DNA from: Sporothrix humicola
Lineage: Eukaryota; Ascomycota; Sordariomycetes; Ophiostomatales; Ophiostomataceae
Assembly: GCA_021396245.1 (NCBI GenBank)
Contig: WNYE01000032.1
Span: forward strand, 124,001-188,000
Direction: 5' to 3'
Length of the DNA stretch: 64,000 nucleotides
The first letter of the stretch is position 1. Every line of letters begins with the position of its first letter. The notes under the pieces were generated by a model. It was not told the origin of the DNA, ran no database searches, and saw only the letters and a program-made list of their open reading frames with translations. The position numbers and the translations under genes are program-made. Shown here piece after piece: positions 12,982 through 23,534 of the stretch.

Positions 12982-15975
12982 TTACGCCAGCTGTTGTGCC
13001 CTCCAAATGACCAGTCCCAAAACAATCGGCCAAAACACAAACTGGCCCACCATGACAACCAAAATAATCCGACGCTGCCGGCTATTAAGACGGTCCACCT
13101 CGCCCCTCGTGTACCACGAAAGCCCATTGTCAAACTTGCCCAGGTATACCAAGACCGAGATGAAGGGGAACATGCTAACGGCCAGCATGCAGTAAAACCA
13201 CGTTTGGCGCCGCATTCGTCCCTCCTGTGTGATAAAAGCCTCGGGATCCAGGGGTACACCGGTGCGTTCCAAATCACGGCCAGCACCCGGTTCGGAGAGG
13301 GCAATCGCACGCAGCTCGGGGTCAATTCCACGTGCCCGCTGCTGGCGACGGCGTGCCTGGTAATCCCAAGGATAGAGCCGGGGCTGGCTGCTGCGGCTGA
13401 TGAGACTGCTGCCCATTGTAAAGCTCGGTTTCTTCCGCTCCTGGAAACGACGGGCAAGATCGTCCAAGTGCAGTCTCGTGGCGGCTGACTTGAGCATCTG
13501 GGTTGGTCCACCATAGCGGTTGCTTGTGCTTCCAATGGGGAGGATCGTGGCCCATGTTCCCGTTCCACCTCCTGTTGTGGAGCTCAACGCCGACTGCATC
13601 GTGAAGTCCTGTGTGAGGGTGCGGCGCTTCTTGAGTCTGCTCTGGTTGGACGACCGGGTAGAGCTTGAAGTAAACATCGAAGCAAATCGGGTGGGCGGGC
13701 GCTGGTAAGCCCGTTCAGGGGCACGAATGCCGCGGGGGCGCTTCTTGTTCGCTGCATTGCGAGCCCAAAATGTGTCGGCAGCAGAACTCTCGGTACCTGT
13801 CATTCTTCCAGCAGCATGTAGTCGTGCAGCTTCGGGAAGAGGGATAAGCGGGAAGGGGAAGCTGTGGGCGGTGCCATTGGAGCTGTGGGAAGAGCTCGAA
13901 TCCCGCAGCGAGTGATGATCAGCAAGTCCATCATCCAATCCAGAAGTTGTGATGTTGTTCGTGTCGCTACGAGTATTTCCAGTGTCACTTGACACACCCT
14001 GGAACTCGTACACACCACCCTTGCCAAAAAGAGGATCACGGTCAGAGTTTTGTGAGTGGTGGCGGAACTCAAACTTTTTTCTTCCCTTCTCCAGCTTGAA
14101 TGGAGGCGGCTGAAGAGGCATAGGGGAGAAACGGTGTGGCCGTCTTCCACTGAATTGTCTGAATGGGCTTGACACCTTTCTGGCAAGCGCAGCCGCTGCC
14201 TCGCCGCCAGAGCGCTGTGAGTGCGGGTACAGGCGCGATGAGTTTTGTGGATATCCATTTACTCGATGCTCCCGCTGCTTCGGGATCATGACCGGAACCT
14301 TTCTTCCGCTCACATCATGAATCTGCAGACTTTCTTCTGAATCTTCGTGTCTGCTTGGATGCTGCACAATGCGGTCCGTAGACGCATATTCCTCAAAGGG
14401 GACATTGTGGAGGCTGTTGTCATCAGACACATCAGCGACACTGCTTCCTGTAACCTTGGCCCCTCTCGAGTTGAGGAGGTTGAAAGGCTCGCGTCCAGCA
14501 GCGGGTGGATGCAGCCTCATGCTTCCGTAACCAGGGGCGGTTGTTGCCACAGTCTCCCAATCATCGCGTTCGCTCGAGGGAAAATTCTCCTTGTCAGCAC
14601 GGCGGTAGAGCCCTCCCGTTTGGAACGAATTCTGAATAGATGGGGCGGGTGGCTTCTCAGATGCTGTAGTACTCCCGCCACCAGTCTTTGAACGGTGGCC
14701 GCCATTGACACTCTGGTTATGGCTCACATCCTGCAGCACGACCTTGACCTCGTAGGCACTGCGTTGAACGGCCCAGTTTGGTTGGATGACAGATGTGTCG
14801 TAGAAGCCGTCGACACTGTCGGGCGTCGGAGAGCGTGCCCGGGTAGGCCCGGTGAGATATGGGTCCTCCTCAAGATATTCCTTGGGAATTGGTGGTGGCC
14901 GGAGGGAGAGCTTTCGGGCGGGAAGATCGTCCTCTTGAGTGCACAGCGTTGCGCGGCTATGCGAGCTGAGACCGCTGATGTGGTTGAGTGCTGTGCTGAC
15001 ATCCCGTTCCTTGGATGGTTGGAGGAAAATGTTGTAGGCATCCTTGTCATACCGGAAGGGATCCTCTTCAGAATCGGTTGTCATCCCAGCTGTTGACACA
15101 GCGGTGCCACCATGAATGCTTGTGTGCTTCCCTTCAGCTCGCATTGACACCACCCGGAGAGGCTTGGGGTATAGGAGACTCTCTCTGGTTGGGACTGACA
15201 TGAAGAGGCTTCCACGCTTTTGGCTGTTTGTCGGGCTGTCTTCCAGCATTTTTGCATGTCCATCATGCGGCCGTTGAATATTGATGCTCGGCAAGGGGCG
15301 CACAACATGTGGAATGACGGGCACCGGCGAGCTGTTGTTCGCATAAAGTGGATTAAGGATGTGTGTCTGGTACTGGGTGTACAGGCGCCCGACAGTCGTA
15401 TCAGTTGAGTACACTGTCATTGCCATGTGCGAATCCGAGGAGCGGTCTGGCCCCTGGGATGTTCTGACATGGCGCAGAGGAGACACATTTTCATCCGAAA
15501 CATGCCGCACGAGGGGCGAGCAATTTTCCTTCTGTGAGGCAGGTGTAGAGACCAAAGCCGGGGAGCAGCTCCGGGTGCCTTTACGGTCAAAAATCTTGTC
15601 AATCAAGTCCTCGGGGCTGCCAAGGCCATTCAAAAGGTCCATTGAGCTGGGAGACAGAGGTGAATCCAGCATGTCCTGTTGGATGCCATGACACTCGTCT
15701 TCTGGTGTCGGGTCACGGAAAGGAGATTCCGGATGAGTGTCGCTTGTACTCCCTGACACACTTTCTGTCAACCCATTGGCACCATGGGAAGCTGAAATGC
15801 TTCGACCTGTGATATTGCGATGAGCCTCACCAAGGTCTCGAAAACGACATCCTTTAGGAAGAGAGCTCTTGCGGTCGGTGTTGAGCGGCGTCAGATTTGG
15901 GAGAGGAGAGGAAAATGTCGAGTTGAGGGAAGAGACGCGAAGGCCTCGACGGCTGTTGTCGACTGTAGCCATCAT
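12982..15975 (-). CDS. Large serine-rich protein with C-terminal membrane hairpin, function unknown
   Basis: A single uninterrupted frame of 997 residues begins with a double Met (15975 and 15972). About 870 residues are predicted disordered: rich in Ser, Pro, Asn, Arg and His, with many SP/TP sites (for example SPLSPSS, RSPTP) that suggest phosphorylation by proline-directed kinases. The last ~100 residues differ: a basic, Arg-rich segment (QARRRQQRARG), a short acidic/Gly segment, then two strongly hydrophobic helices (around FYCMLAVSMFPFISVLVYLG and IILVVMVGQFVFWPIVLGLVIW) separated by a ~25-residue loop rich in Arg and Asp. This architecture suggests a C-terminally anchored protein with a long cytosolic tail. 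I do not recognise a characterised family; similar unnamed proteins are expected in other Pezizomycotina. No intron signal breaks the frame. It is convergent with the CAF-1 gene and divergent from the F-box gene. Confidence 0.85.
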   Translation of the reverse strand: MMATVDNSRRGLRVSSLNSTFSSPLPNLTPLNTDRKSSLPKGCRFRDLGEAHRNITGRSISASHGANGLTESVSGSTSDTHPESPFRDPTPEDECHGIQQDMLDSPLSPSSMDLLNGLGSPEDLIDKIFDRKGTRSCSPALVSTPASQKENCSPLVRHVSDENVSPLRHVRTSQGPDRSSDSHMAMTVYSTDTTVGRLYTQYQTHILNPLYANNSSPVPVIPHVVRPLPSINIQRPHDGHAKMLEDSPTNSQKRGSLFMSVPTRESLLYPKPLRVVSMRAEGKHTSIHGGTAVSTAGMTTDSEEDPFRYDKDAYNIFLQPSKERDVSTALNHISGLSSHSRATLCTQEDDLPARKLSLRPPPIPKEYLEEDPYLTGPTRARSPTPDSVDGFYDTSVIQPNWAVQRSAYEVKVVLQDVSHNQSVNGGHRSKTGGGSTTASEKPPAPSIQNSFQTGGLYRRADKENFPSSERDDWETVATTAPGYGSMRLHPPAAGREPFNLLNSRGAKVTGSSVADVSDDNSLHNVPFEEYASTDRIVQHPSRHEDSEESLQIHDVSGRKVPVMIPKQREHRVNGYPQNSSRLYPHSQRSGGEAAAALARKVSSPFRQFSGRRPHRFSPMPLQPPPFKLEKGRKKFEFRHHSQNSDRDPLFGKGGVYEFQGVSSDTGNTRSDTNNITTSGLDDGLADHHSLRDSSSSHSSNGTAHSFPFPLIPLPEAARLHAAGRMTGTESSAADTFWARNAANKKRPRGIRAPERAYQRPPTRFASMFTSSSTRSSNQSRLKKRRTLTQDFTMQSALSSTTGGGTGTWATILPIGSTSNRYGGPTQMLKSAATRLHLDDLARRFQERKKPSFTMGSSLISRSSQPRLYPWDYQARRRQQRARGIDPELRAIALSEPGAGRDLERTGVPLDPEAFITQEGRMRRQTWFYCMLAVSMFPFISVLVYLGKFDNGLSWYTRGEVDRLNSRQRRIILVVMVGQFVFWPIVLGLVIWRAQQLA

Positions 15976-16956
15976 ATTGCTTGTGGATGGTCGGCTACTG
16001 TGTAGCCATCGATGCTGTTAGTGATGAGTTTTGCCAGATACAATTTTTTGGCGCAAAACAGGAGAGGGACTGAGCAAAAATCAAAGAAGGCGCGTGTCAG
16101 GGAAAAACATAAACAAGAGAGGGGCAACATGGTCATCATAAACGTGTTGAGGATTGCTTTGGGAAGGTGCGATGCTGAAGCCACCTCATGTCGTTCCTTC
16201 CATTTTGGCTAGATCACGCACGAGGCAGGTACCCAACATCTCGCGGGGAAAGAGCACAGGTTCTCATATTTGCTCATTATTGGCAAGTACACAGGCTTCA
16301 CGATACTTGCAACAACGATATATAAAACAATGATACTGGACGTGCTGCCCTCTTCTTTTTGTTCGTCACAATTTATTCCCGGGTGAGATTTGATAATATC
16401 TCAAGTAGTAAAACAGCCATCGATTTTGAAGAGCCAAAACAACAATACCGCCGACAGACTTATTGAATCTAATAATACATGAATGACATGATTAAATTCA
16501 CTCTGTCCGGGCACTAAGAATTAATTGATACCGCCATTCTAAAGACGTGAAGGGTAAGTAAACAAAGGTTTAAGTAATTCCATGAGGTCGCCAGGCGCAC
16601 AGTGCAAGACAGTGTATACTCCAAATTCGCACCCAGAGCGCTTTCCATTTTCAATATACAAGAGGATCCCCGCTCTTTCCCTAATAATTGGACAGAACAT
16701 GCTAGAACCCAGAGCTTGCCTGTATTATGTTCAGGCCTGTCTTCCTGTGTCCCAACGTCCCTTGATCTGCACCGCCGTTTGTTTACTTGCTTGATACTCT
16801 TAAGAAGCAGAATTGCAATCTACCACGATGAAGCTTATCTTACGGTAGCGACACATCCTTGATCTCTGGTATCTCTTATGCCCTGGCCTTTTATGAATCC
16901 ATCACTGTCAACGGCCCCACAACTCGAATATCAGTCGCGTCTTAACAGTTATCGCC
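15976..16956. other. Divergent promoter region
   Basis: This 0.98-kb spacer lies between two divergent starts (the serine-rich membrane protein and the F-box protein). It becomes AT-richer around 16270-16560. A GTCGCGTCT element at 16934-16942 ends 14 bases before the F-box ATG. No coding frame is supportable. Confidence 0.6.
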
Positions 16957-18986
16957 ATGGCCTTTTCCCATCTTGAAAGGCTCCCTGCAGAGCTTGTTCT
17001 GCAGATATCGACATGTATGTACGGAAGACCGTCTGCCATCTTGCTATATACGCATTCTAGACCAAGAACTGACTGACACTCCACGTCCAGACCTTGACGA
17101 CGATGATGTCATCGCCATCCAGAGCTCGTCTCGACATCTACGAACCGTTTGCCGCCATTGCGGCTTCTGGAGAGCTCGCTGTTTCGGCGACAGTCGGCTG
17201 GCATCGACATTGCGCCGTAAGAATTGGCGACGTGACCCAGCGGACCCGCAATCCGAAAAGTCCCGCCGCATCGATATCCGGGCGGCTTGGCACTCCATGT
17301 TTGACACCGGCGAGTCGATCTCGTGGTACGACGAACACATCCAGCGGAGCGGCAATATTACAACCAACTGGTTCGAGATCCCGCGGAGCCGCGACAATGA
17401 GGGCCGGCCGCTGAGCAGTGCACGCGAGCTCGAAGTCTGCGGCGTGGGCCTGTATCGTCCGCCGGGTACGGCCGGGGGTGACCCGGAAGACGACAACAGA
17501 GAGGGCGACAGCAACAAGCTTGAAGGCATCCCTGCACTGCTGGCAGTGGCGCCTCTTGAAGACGGCGCAGTTTGCCTTTGGGATGTGAATGGAACGGTGG
17601 GGGAACGCGGTGCCATTGTCCAACAAAGTGCGCCCGGTCTCTTATTTTCCGGAATCCAAAATGCCCAGAATGAGAGGCCGATTTTCAGTGTAACAGAGTG
17701 CGTGGCAGTCGACAGTACGCGGAGTCTGGCATATTTTGCTATTCAAAATCGTGAGTACCCCATCCTTACCCTTACAACGGCCAGTCCGTCGATGGAACTC
17801 AACTAACATTGTGACAGAGCTTGTCGAGGTCGATTTGCAGACATTGTCAGTTGTTAGCACCAAAAAATACCCACAAGCGATCACGGCATTATCGCCAGCA
17901 CACCCTTCTGTGCCTCTTAGCATCGGAACAAGCGTCGGTATACTCCTCCACGATTCTCGAGCTCGGCCGGAAGATGCCGCAGGTACTTTTGGGTTCAAGT
18001 CCGTCGACGAGAGAATTGACGAACTTAATGCTGCGCCGTTCCCACCGCCAGGGCCTCTGTCGATTGCCCATATCCAAGAACAAGGGCTGGAAGGGACCGC
18101 ATCCAACGACATCTTCGCGGCAGGGCGCATATCTAGTATCCTGCACTATGACCGGCGGAAGTTGTCCGTGGTCAAGAATGCCATCCATTCGGGTGCCAGT
18201 CTAAGTGGACTGACCTCTATACCTTACCCGTTCCCCTCGATTGGAGACTATACTCGAGTACGGAGGGGACAGACGCCAGCTACCGACCTCTCAGCCGGCG
18301 GACGAACGGTCGTGGCCTGCGGTGAGTACAAGTCAAAGGGCTCCCTGGAGCTGTATCCCGTCGACGGTGCGGACCCTACCAAGCACATGGTCAACCGCCA
18401 GACATCATCGTCTGCCAAGATTTTCTCCGTGGTCAGCCATGGCACGCTCCTCGCCGTCTCGGATGGTGTTGGCTACATCCGGTGGTTTGAACGGGACGGG
18501 TTTACAGAGGTACGAAAACACATGCTGGGCTCAGATGATTACGACGAAGATAAGAATAAAGCGCCTAGAAACCCTGCACCGCCATTGCCAGCGCCCCCAG
18601 CCAGCATACAGCAGATGATGGGGCCCGACTGGCCCTCGGCGTCTCCATTAGCACAGGTCCAGGCGCCGCTACGCCCTGTTCGCCGCGCACACGAGTCCGG
18701 TGACATCGCCCGCAAACTGCTGGCAGCGCACACGGAAAGCACCAGCAGCACTTGCCAGCGGGATGACCACTTCAGGAACAACGGCCTGTTGTTCTGGACA
18801 GGCGAGAAGCTCGGCATGGTCAGTTTCACGCGTGATGAGGGGACTCGTTCTGCTGGCTTCATCAAAGACAACAAGACCCCGGCCGAAAGGGCTCTCGAGG
18901 AGGAAGGAGACGCGTACAGACAGAGGGTGCGGGATCTCTTCAGGTCTGCCCGCTACTTTGGTGAAGACAGCGACTCGGACGATTAA
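16957..18986 (+). CDS. F-box protein with beta-propeller-like C-terminal region
   Basis: Likely substrate receptor of an SCF (Skp1-Cullin-F-box) ubiquitin ligase. Three exons (16957-17014, 17091-17750, 17818-18986) encode 628 residues. The first splice joins ISTY to LDDDDVIAIQ, completing an F-box at about residues 5-55: LERLPAELVLQ, then SSSRHLRTVC and FWRARCF. This match decides the start and the first intron (GTATGT with an ACTGAC branch site). The rest contains short beta-strand-like blocks resembling a WD/propeller fold: an AVCLWDVNGTVG block, a block ending SLAYFAIQNQLVEVDL, an AGRISSILHYDRR block and KGSLELYPVDG. The acidic tail ends GEDSDSDD. Canonical WD40 motifs are weak, so the propeller is inference. 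The target is unknown. A GTCGCGTCT element lies just before the start codon. Confidence 0.85.
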
Positions 18987-21279
18987 GATTGCTACTAAGT
19001 CGCATCTTTCAAAACGCAAGGAACACTCAGATGATGACAGAGTGGTGTCCCGGGTGGGACTGGACGTGTTGTGTTTTGTGTATTTTGTGCGTGTTGTGTG
19101 TTCTGGAAACCACGACGTATCTTGTACGCACATCACGCATCATGCATATAAGTATTACCATCTTATAGCAACGTTGTCTTGTATTGCCTTATTGCGCATA
19201 CCCTTTAGTATATGGTCGTCCTAGTTTTGGATGGCTTAAATGTCTTGGCCAGAATTCAATCTTCGAGAGCCAACGCTTTGGAACAACGCCTTGAAATAAA
19301 TAAGATCAAACAACGGCAGGATCAGGGACCATGCAGTGAGGACGGAAGACGGTAGACGGTAGTGACGGGGGGAAAATAGTGCATCCTGAGAAAAAGTAGG
19401 CCCCAAAGACCAAAGACCAGGGCGGCCAATGGACGGCGCCGGCTCGTTTTGCGCAGCAATTTATGCCCAATCGTCGCGATGCACGACAGCGGACTACCAG
19501 AAGAGGCAAAACAGTGGCTGGAGTCGCAATGAAAATCAACAAATCGAAATGAAAGGGATTGATGGGGCCCGTCGTTAAAAGGATGCAGCAATATCAAACA
19601 ATATTTTCTTGCCTAGAACTTGAAGACTCGCTGGATTGACAGGCAAATGAGCTTTGACTAACAAGCCCTGGCAGCTCACCGCTTGTAAGTGCTGGCGCAT
19701 CGGGCGCGTTGGCTCGATGCATGTCCAAGGCCTGCCATGCCGTCAGCGGCCTTGCTGTACGTTTTTTGCCCTTTTATTGCCTCGTCTCCATATTGTTGAT
19801 TTCCGTTAAATTTTCTCGTTTTGGGAGATATTCGATCGATTCACCGCCTCGCCTTTTAGACGGCATCGTGTCCGAGGCGTCCGGGTCTGGGCGAGCTCCG
19901 CAACAAGCAAGGGTGGCCTGGCCTGAGCGCCATCTGGCGCCTGTCAAAAAAAAAGAAGGGCAAGGTGAAGAAGATAGATGAAGTTGCAAAAGAGAAGAAT
20001 TGAGAGATGGAAAGTCGAAAAGCTTCCTCTTCAGGAGAGCAAGAGCTCGAATCGATTTAGCGCCATGTTCTGCACACCCCTTGGAAGTGCTTGGTGGGTG
20101 CTGGAAACGGAAAGCGCCATGCAGCAAATCATGCCCACAACCACACCGCTTCGCTCAGGACGTCGTACCTCGTGCGCACTTTGGTTCCTTCCTGCGATGA
20201 TTGAGAAAACCCAAAACCGGAAAGAGCAAAAGACATTCTCGCGTGGCACTTTCCTTGTCTCTTCCCTTTTTGCGAACGTACTTCAATATCACTCAAGGAA
20301 GGAGGCAAGGTTGCAAAATGGTCACACATCCAAATAGGCACAACCCGTGTAACTGCCTGTTCTACCCCGTCCAAGTACCAAGTCCTCCGGGTGGTCATCT
20401 CTTGCCACCTTTTGCCGCAATGTTGAATTGACGAGGAAGGAAGGATACTGCGTGGTTCTCAAAATAGGGAAGGGCCCCACCCGTGCCATATGTCCATATG
20501 TCCTCCTGCGCTGCCAACCCCTCTGCTGTGTGATGTGGTCGAGCCTCTGTGGACTGAGCAAAATCGCAAGAGAAGGAAGCCCAAAACAACATACATCCCG
20601 TCGCCGAAACCGACCCCGGAATACTGCACAAGACAATTCAACAAGGCCAGACGATCCAGAAACAACTTAGACCTTGCCACATTTACAAGAATCCACAATA
20701 CGCCGTCGCCTCCATTCGCCAGCTGCATCGACATAAACCGGGGCCGTCCTTTGTCTGGATGCAGCGTCAAAAGCGTCTCCACCTGCGTTGTTGAGGCTGG
20801 CCAGCAGAGGAAAGGCAAAAGACCACCCTTACTTGGCCGGTCGAGGCTATTAGCAGTGGCCTGCGTCTGTCCATCCATATTCAATGGCTCGCTGCACCGT
20901 AGGCCTGTCTGACTGAAGACGACGAGAGGCAAGCAAAAAAGGCAATTTGTTGGCCCAAAGTGTGGCCCAAAGAAAGGACCACACGAGAGGCCCAAAGGAT
21001 ACGGCCCGCTGGACACCTCTTCGCCCTGCTTGACGGATGTGCTTTGAATGTGCATCTTTTATATCCTCCATACATCTTTTACCCTTTTCTGCTCTTTTTC
21101 ATGGCAGGCTCTTTGCTTATTGTCAGAGCCGTTTACGACCCTTTTAAACGGCACATACAGACGGCAACGATCAACATCACAACGACGATATCTCGATAGC
21201 CAACGTCCCCCCCCCTCCTCCGACCACAAATCCAAACCCGCCATAATTAGCCCTCGTTGACGCGAGGCACGCTTATTCC
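18987..21279. other. 2.3-kb spacer upstream of SprT-like gene
   Basis: This spacer lies between two genes on the same strand. Short frames on both strands (for example 20459-21055 minus) have compositions unlike proteins and no domains. It presumably holds the F-box 3' UTR and the promoter and leader of the SprT-like gene. I see no RNA gene or repeat of note. Confidence 0.55.
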
Positions 21280-22932
21280 ATGGCTTTTTGGGTTCGTGGC
21301 GGGGGAGAGCAGACCTTTGGTCCCAGCCATGGAGAGGGAAAGAAGCGGCCATACTACTATGTCGACGACGAGACCGACGAGCCGGGACACCGGCCACTAC
21401 GAAGGCGTGCTATTGAGGACGACAACAGCGATGACAGAGAAATCCGGCGGCAGCATCACTTTATGTCCTCTCTTGACGGAGTTCCGCCGCAATACCAAGT
21501 CCAAACCGTCTACCGTCAGCACATCCAGGAGTGCGATATCCCCTACGAATCTATAGAGCCTAGAGACGCCACGCCGGTCGAAGAGCATGTCTTCTTGGTC
21601 TTATATGAGGAGAGCCCAAATATGGCCCGGTCAATCTCGTCCCAGTCACCGTTGCCAATACCTGCCGGCCAATCCCCCTTACTTTTACCAACGAGATGGG
21701 AGAATGAACATTCTACCTCACCAGCACCAGTGGCAACAAACTGGAAGAACGGTTCTGACCTCAAAGCATACGGTACTCGACAACCACTTTACTCATCTGA
21801 ACTTGTTCCGGTACACGCACCACGGCCAAAGCTGCTGAGGTATGAGGACTGGAGGGACCAGAACCGGAGATACGACTCGGCCCCAGAGCCAGCAGACCTA
21901 TCCCGATCGGACTCGCCTTTCGTTGAGAAACCGCATGCATACAGCCAAAGACAAACACCAGACGACACAGGGCCGCGTGTATATGCACACTCGTTGGGTG
22001 ACAGATGGATGGCCAGGCCAGATATTCGAGAAGCTGAGGTCGTTTACGACTTTGACTATGAACGAAACAGCAACATTTCCCAGCATGAGCACCATCACCC
22101 GGCCGGACCGCAACACGAACATCAAATGGTCCAGTCGCTGAGCTGCACCATCCACGACCCCAGCAAGCCTGCCGAAATCCCCTTGATGACCGACACCGAA
22201 GCAGCCGCCAGTGTCACGGCCCATCTTGCCAGTTTTAACCGCCGGTTCCCATCATCACGCCACGAACGCATCTTGCTCGGTCTAATCCACCCCAAGTCGG
22301 CCAAGGCAGACTTTAAACTGGACGACAGTGCCCTCCAGAGCATCTTCTCGTCGGCCAACGAGATCTTCTTCAACGGTCGCCTGACGCAGCGCGTGCAATG
22401 GGACTGGTCCGACGAAAACTCAAACCCGCAGTACGACAACAAAATCATTGGCCATACGTCTCTAAGGCGAGCCCAGATCGGCGGCTTCGAGACGTTTGTC
22501 TTGCTGTCGACGCCCATTCTCAAGAGCCGCGAGTACAGCCGCCGCCTGCTCATCTCGGCCTTTTTGCACGAGCTGATCCACTGCTACCTGTTTATCTGCT
22601 GTGGCTGGAGCGCCCGCGAGTCCGGCGGCCATACCGAAGGCTTCCGGCGCATTGCCGACACGATCGACCAGTGGGCTGGCCGCGAGAATCTGTTTTTATG
22701 CCAGGTTGAAGCAGATCTTGAGCAGTTCCGCCAGCTACCCGAACGAAATGCAGCCGAAGATGACGAGGTTGAGGACTACAGCGGTTACTCGGTGGCCTCG
22801 CCCGTTTTTTATAACGCGCAACTCTGCCCGACAAGTTCCAATGGTGACTGGGAACGTCGTTTGCATGATTGCTGGGACCATCACCAACATCACCACGGCA
22901 GCATCCAAACTAACTCTTCGCCATGGCCATGA
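21280..22932 (+). CDS. SprT-like zinc metalloprotease domain protein
   Basis: A single-exon gene of 550 residues with a SprT-like domain, the fold of SPRTN/Wss1-class proteases that act on DNA-protein crosslinks. Residues 1 to about 300 are charged, His/Pro/Arg-rich and predicted disordered. The domain spans about 315-490: a segment starting SFNRRFPSSRHERILLG, a strand FFNGRLTQRVQW, then the catalytic HELIH at 430-434 and the third zinc ligand His451 in ESGGHTEGF. Glu431 is the expected catalytic base. The tail after the domain lacks the CxxC...CxxC zinc ribbon of canonical SprT proteins and ends in a His-rich stretch (DHHQHHHG). The fold and zinc site are well supported; a DNA-repair role is inference from family. 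It is convergent with chk1. Confidence 0.85.
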   Translation: MAFWVRGGGEQTFGPSHGEGKKRPYYYVDDETDEPGHRPLRRRAIEDDNSDDREIRRQHHFMSSLDGVPPQYQVQTVYRQHIQECDIPYESIEPRDATPVEEHVFLVLYEESPNMARSISSQSPLPIPAGQSPLLLPTRWENEHSTSPAPVATNWKNGSDLKAYGTRQPLYSSELVPVHAPRPKLLRYEDWRDQNRRYDSAPEPADLSRSDSPFVEKPHAYSQRQTPDDTGPRVYAHSLGDRWMARPDIREAEVVYDFDYERNSNISQHEHHHPAGPQHEHQMVQSLSCTIHDPSKPAEIPLMTDTEAAASVTAHLASFNRRFPSSRHERILLGLIHPKSAKADFKLDDSALQSIFSSANEIFFNGRLTQRVQWDWSDENSNPQYDNKIIGHTSLRRAQIGGFETFVLLSTPILKSREYSRRLLISAFLHELIHCYLFICCGWSARESGGHTEGFRRIADTIDQWAGRENLFLCQVEADLEQFRQLPERNAAEDDEVEDYSGYSVASPVFYNAQLCPTSSNGDWERRLHDCWDHHQHHHGSIQTNSSPWP

Positions 22933-23534
22933 GAGTCTACGGACGAAATGTTTAACCTTTTTCCGGCGTTTATTCATTTTCATTTACTTAAATTTCTCTT
23001 TCATTCTATGGCAGCGTCAACAGCATATGCATTTTGCACAGGCGTTTCTTGCACCCTCCTCAAGTTCACTTCCCTTTCGCACATTACGGATTTACACCAT
23101 CTAGACATTTTTATTTTCTAGATCAACATATTTGCACCATATACCCCCATATACGCAATTGAACTATTTATCCAAATTACGCAAATTCTAGTTGTGTGTA
23201 TTCTTTTTTTAAGTAAAAATTTATTGGTAATGACCTGAAAAATAAAACCGTAAAATTTTCAATAAAAACATGGGGGGTTTTTTTTTAAAAAAAAATGAAT
23301 ATAAAAATAGGAAAGAAACACCGTAATCAATTAGATATTTGAATAAAATGTAAAGCCTAATTCATATTTATAAACACAACTTGTCATATCGTCATTGAAT
23401 TTTTCTATGTGGGCGCTGAAATCGCAATATAGATACAAAAAGATTCATTATACCGGCTCTTGGCCGTCAATATCACCACTGCCTTCTCCGCCCTGCTGGC
23501 CTCCCTGCCCCGACGAGCCATGCTGGTGCATATA
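22933..23534. other. Convergent 3' spacer with AT-rich island
   Basis: This 0.6-kb spacer separates the stops of the SprT-like gene and chk1. From about 23100 to 23420 it is strongly AT-rich compared with its neighbours, with many TA steps and a T-run followed directly by an A-run near 23278-23295. It is likely 3' UTR plus intergenic sequence. No gene is present. Confidence 0.6.
23100..23420. repeat. AT-rich island with T-run/A-run
   Basis: Long A/T tracts dominate here while flanking coding DNA is GC-rich. A block of about nine T followed by about nine A forms a simple self-complementary tract. A similar island with the same T-run/A-run lies at 60620-60880. Possible explanations are polyadenylation signals of two convergent genes, mutation-decayed (RIP-like) DNA or a replication or scaffold element; the sequence does not decide between them. 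Confidence 0.55.

Noticed and set aside
20459..21055. Minus-strand 198-codon frame in the spacer before the SprT-like gene
   Set aside because: No conserved motif, unusual composition and many overlapping frames of similar quality.
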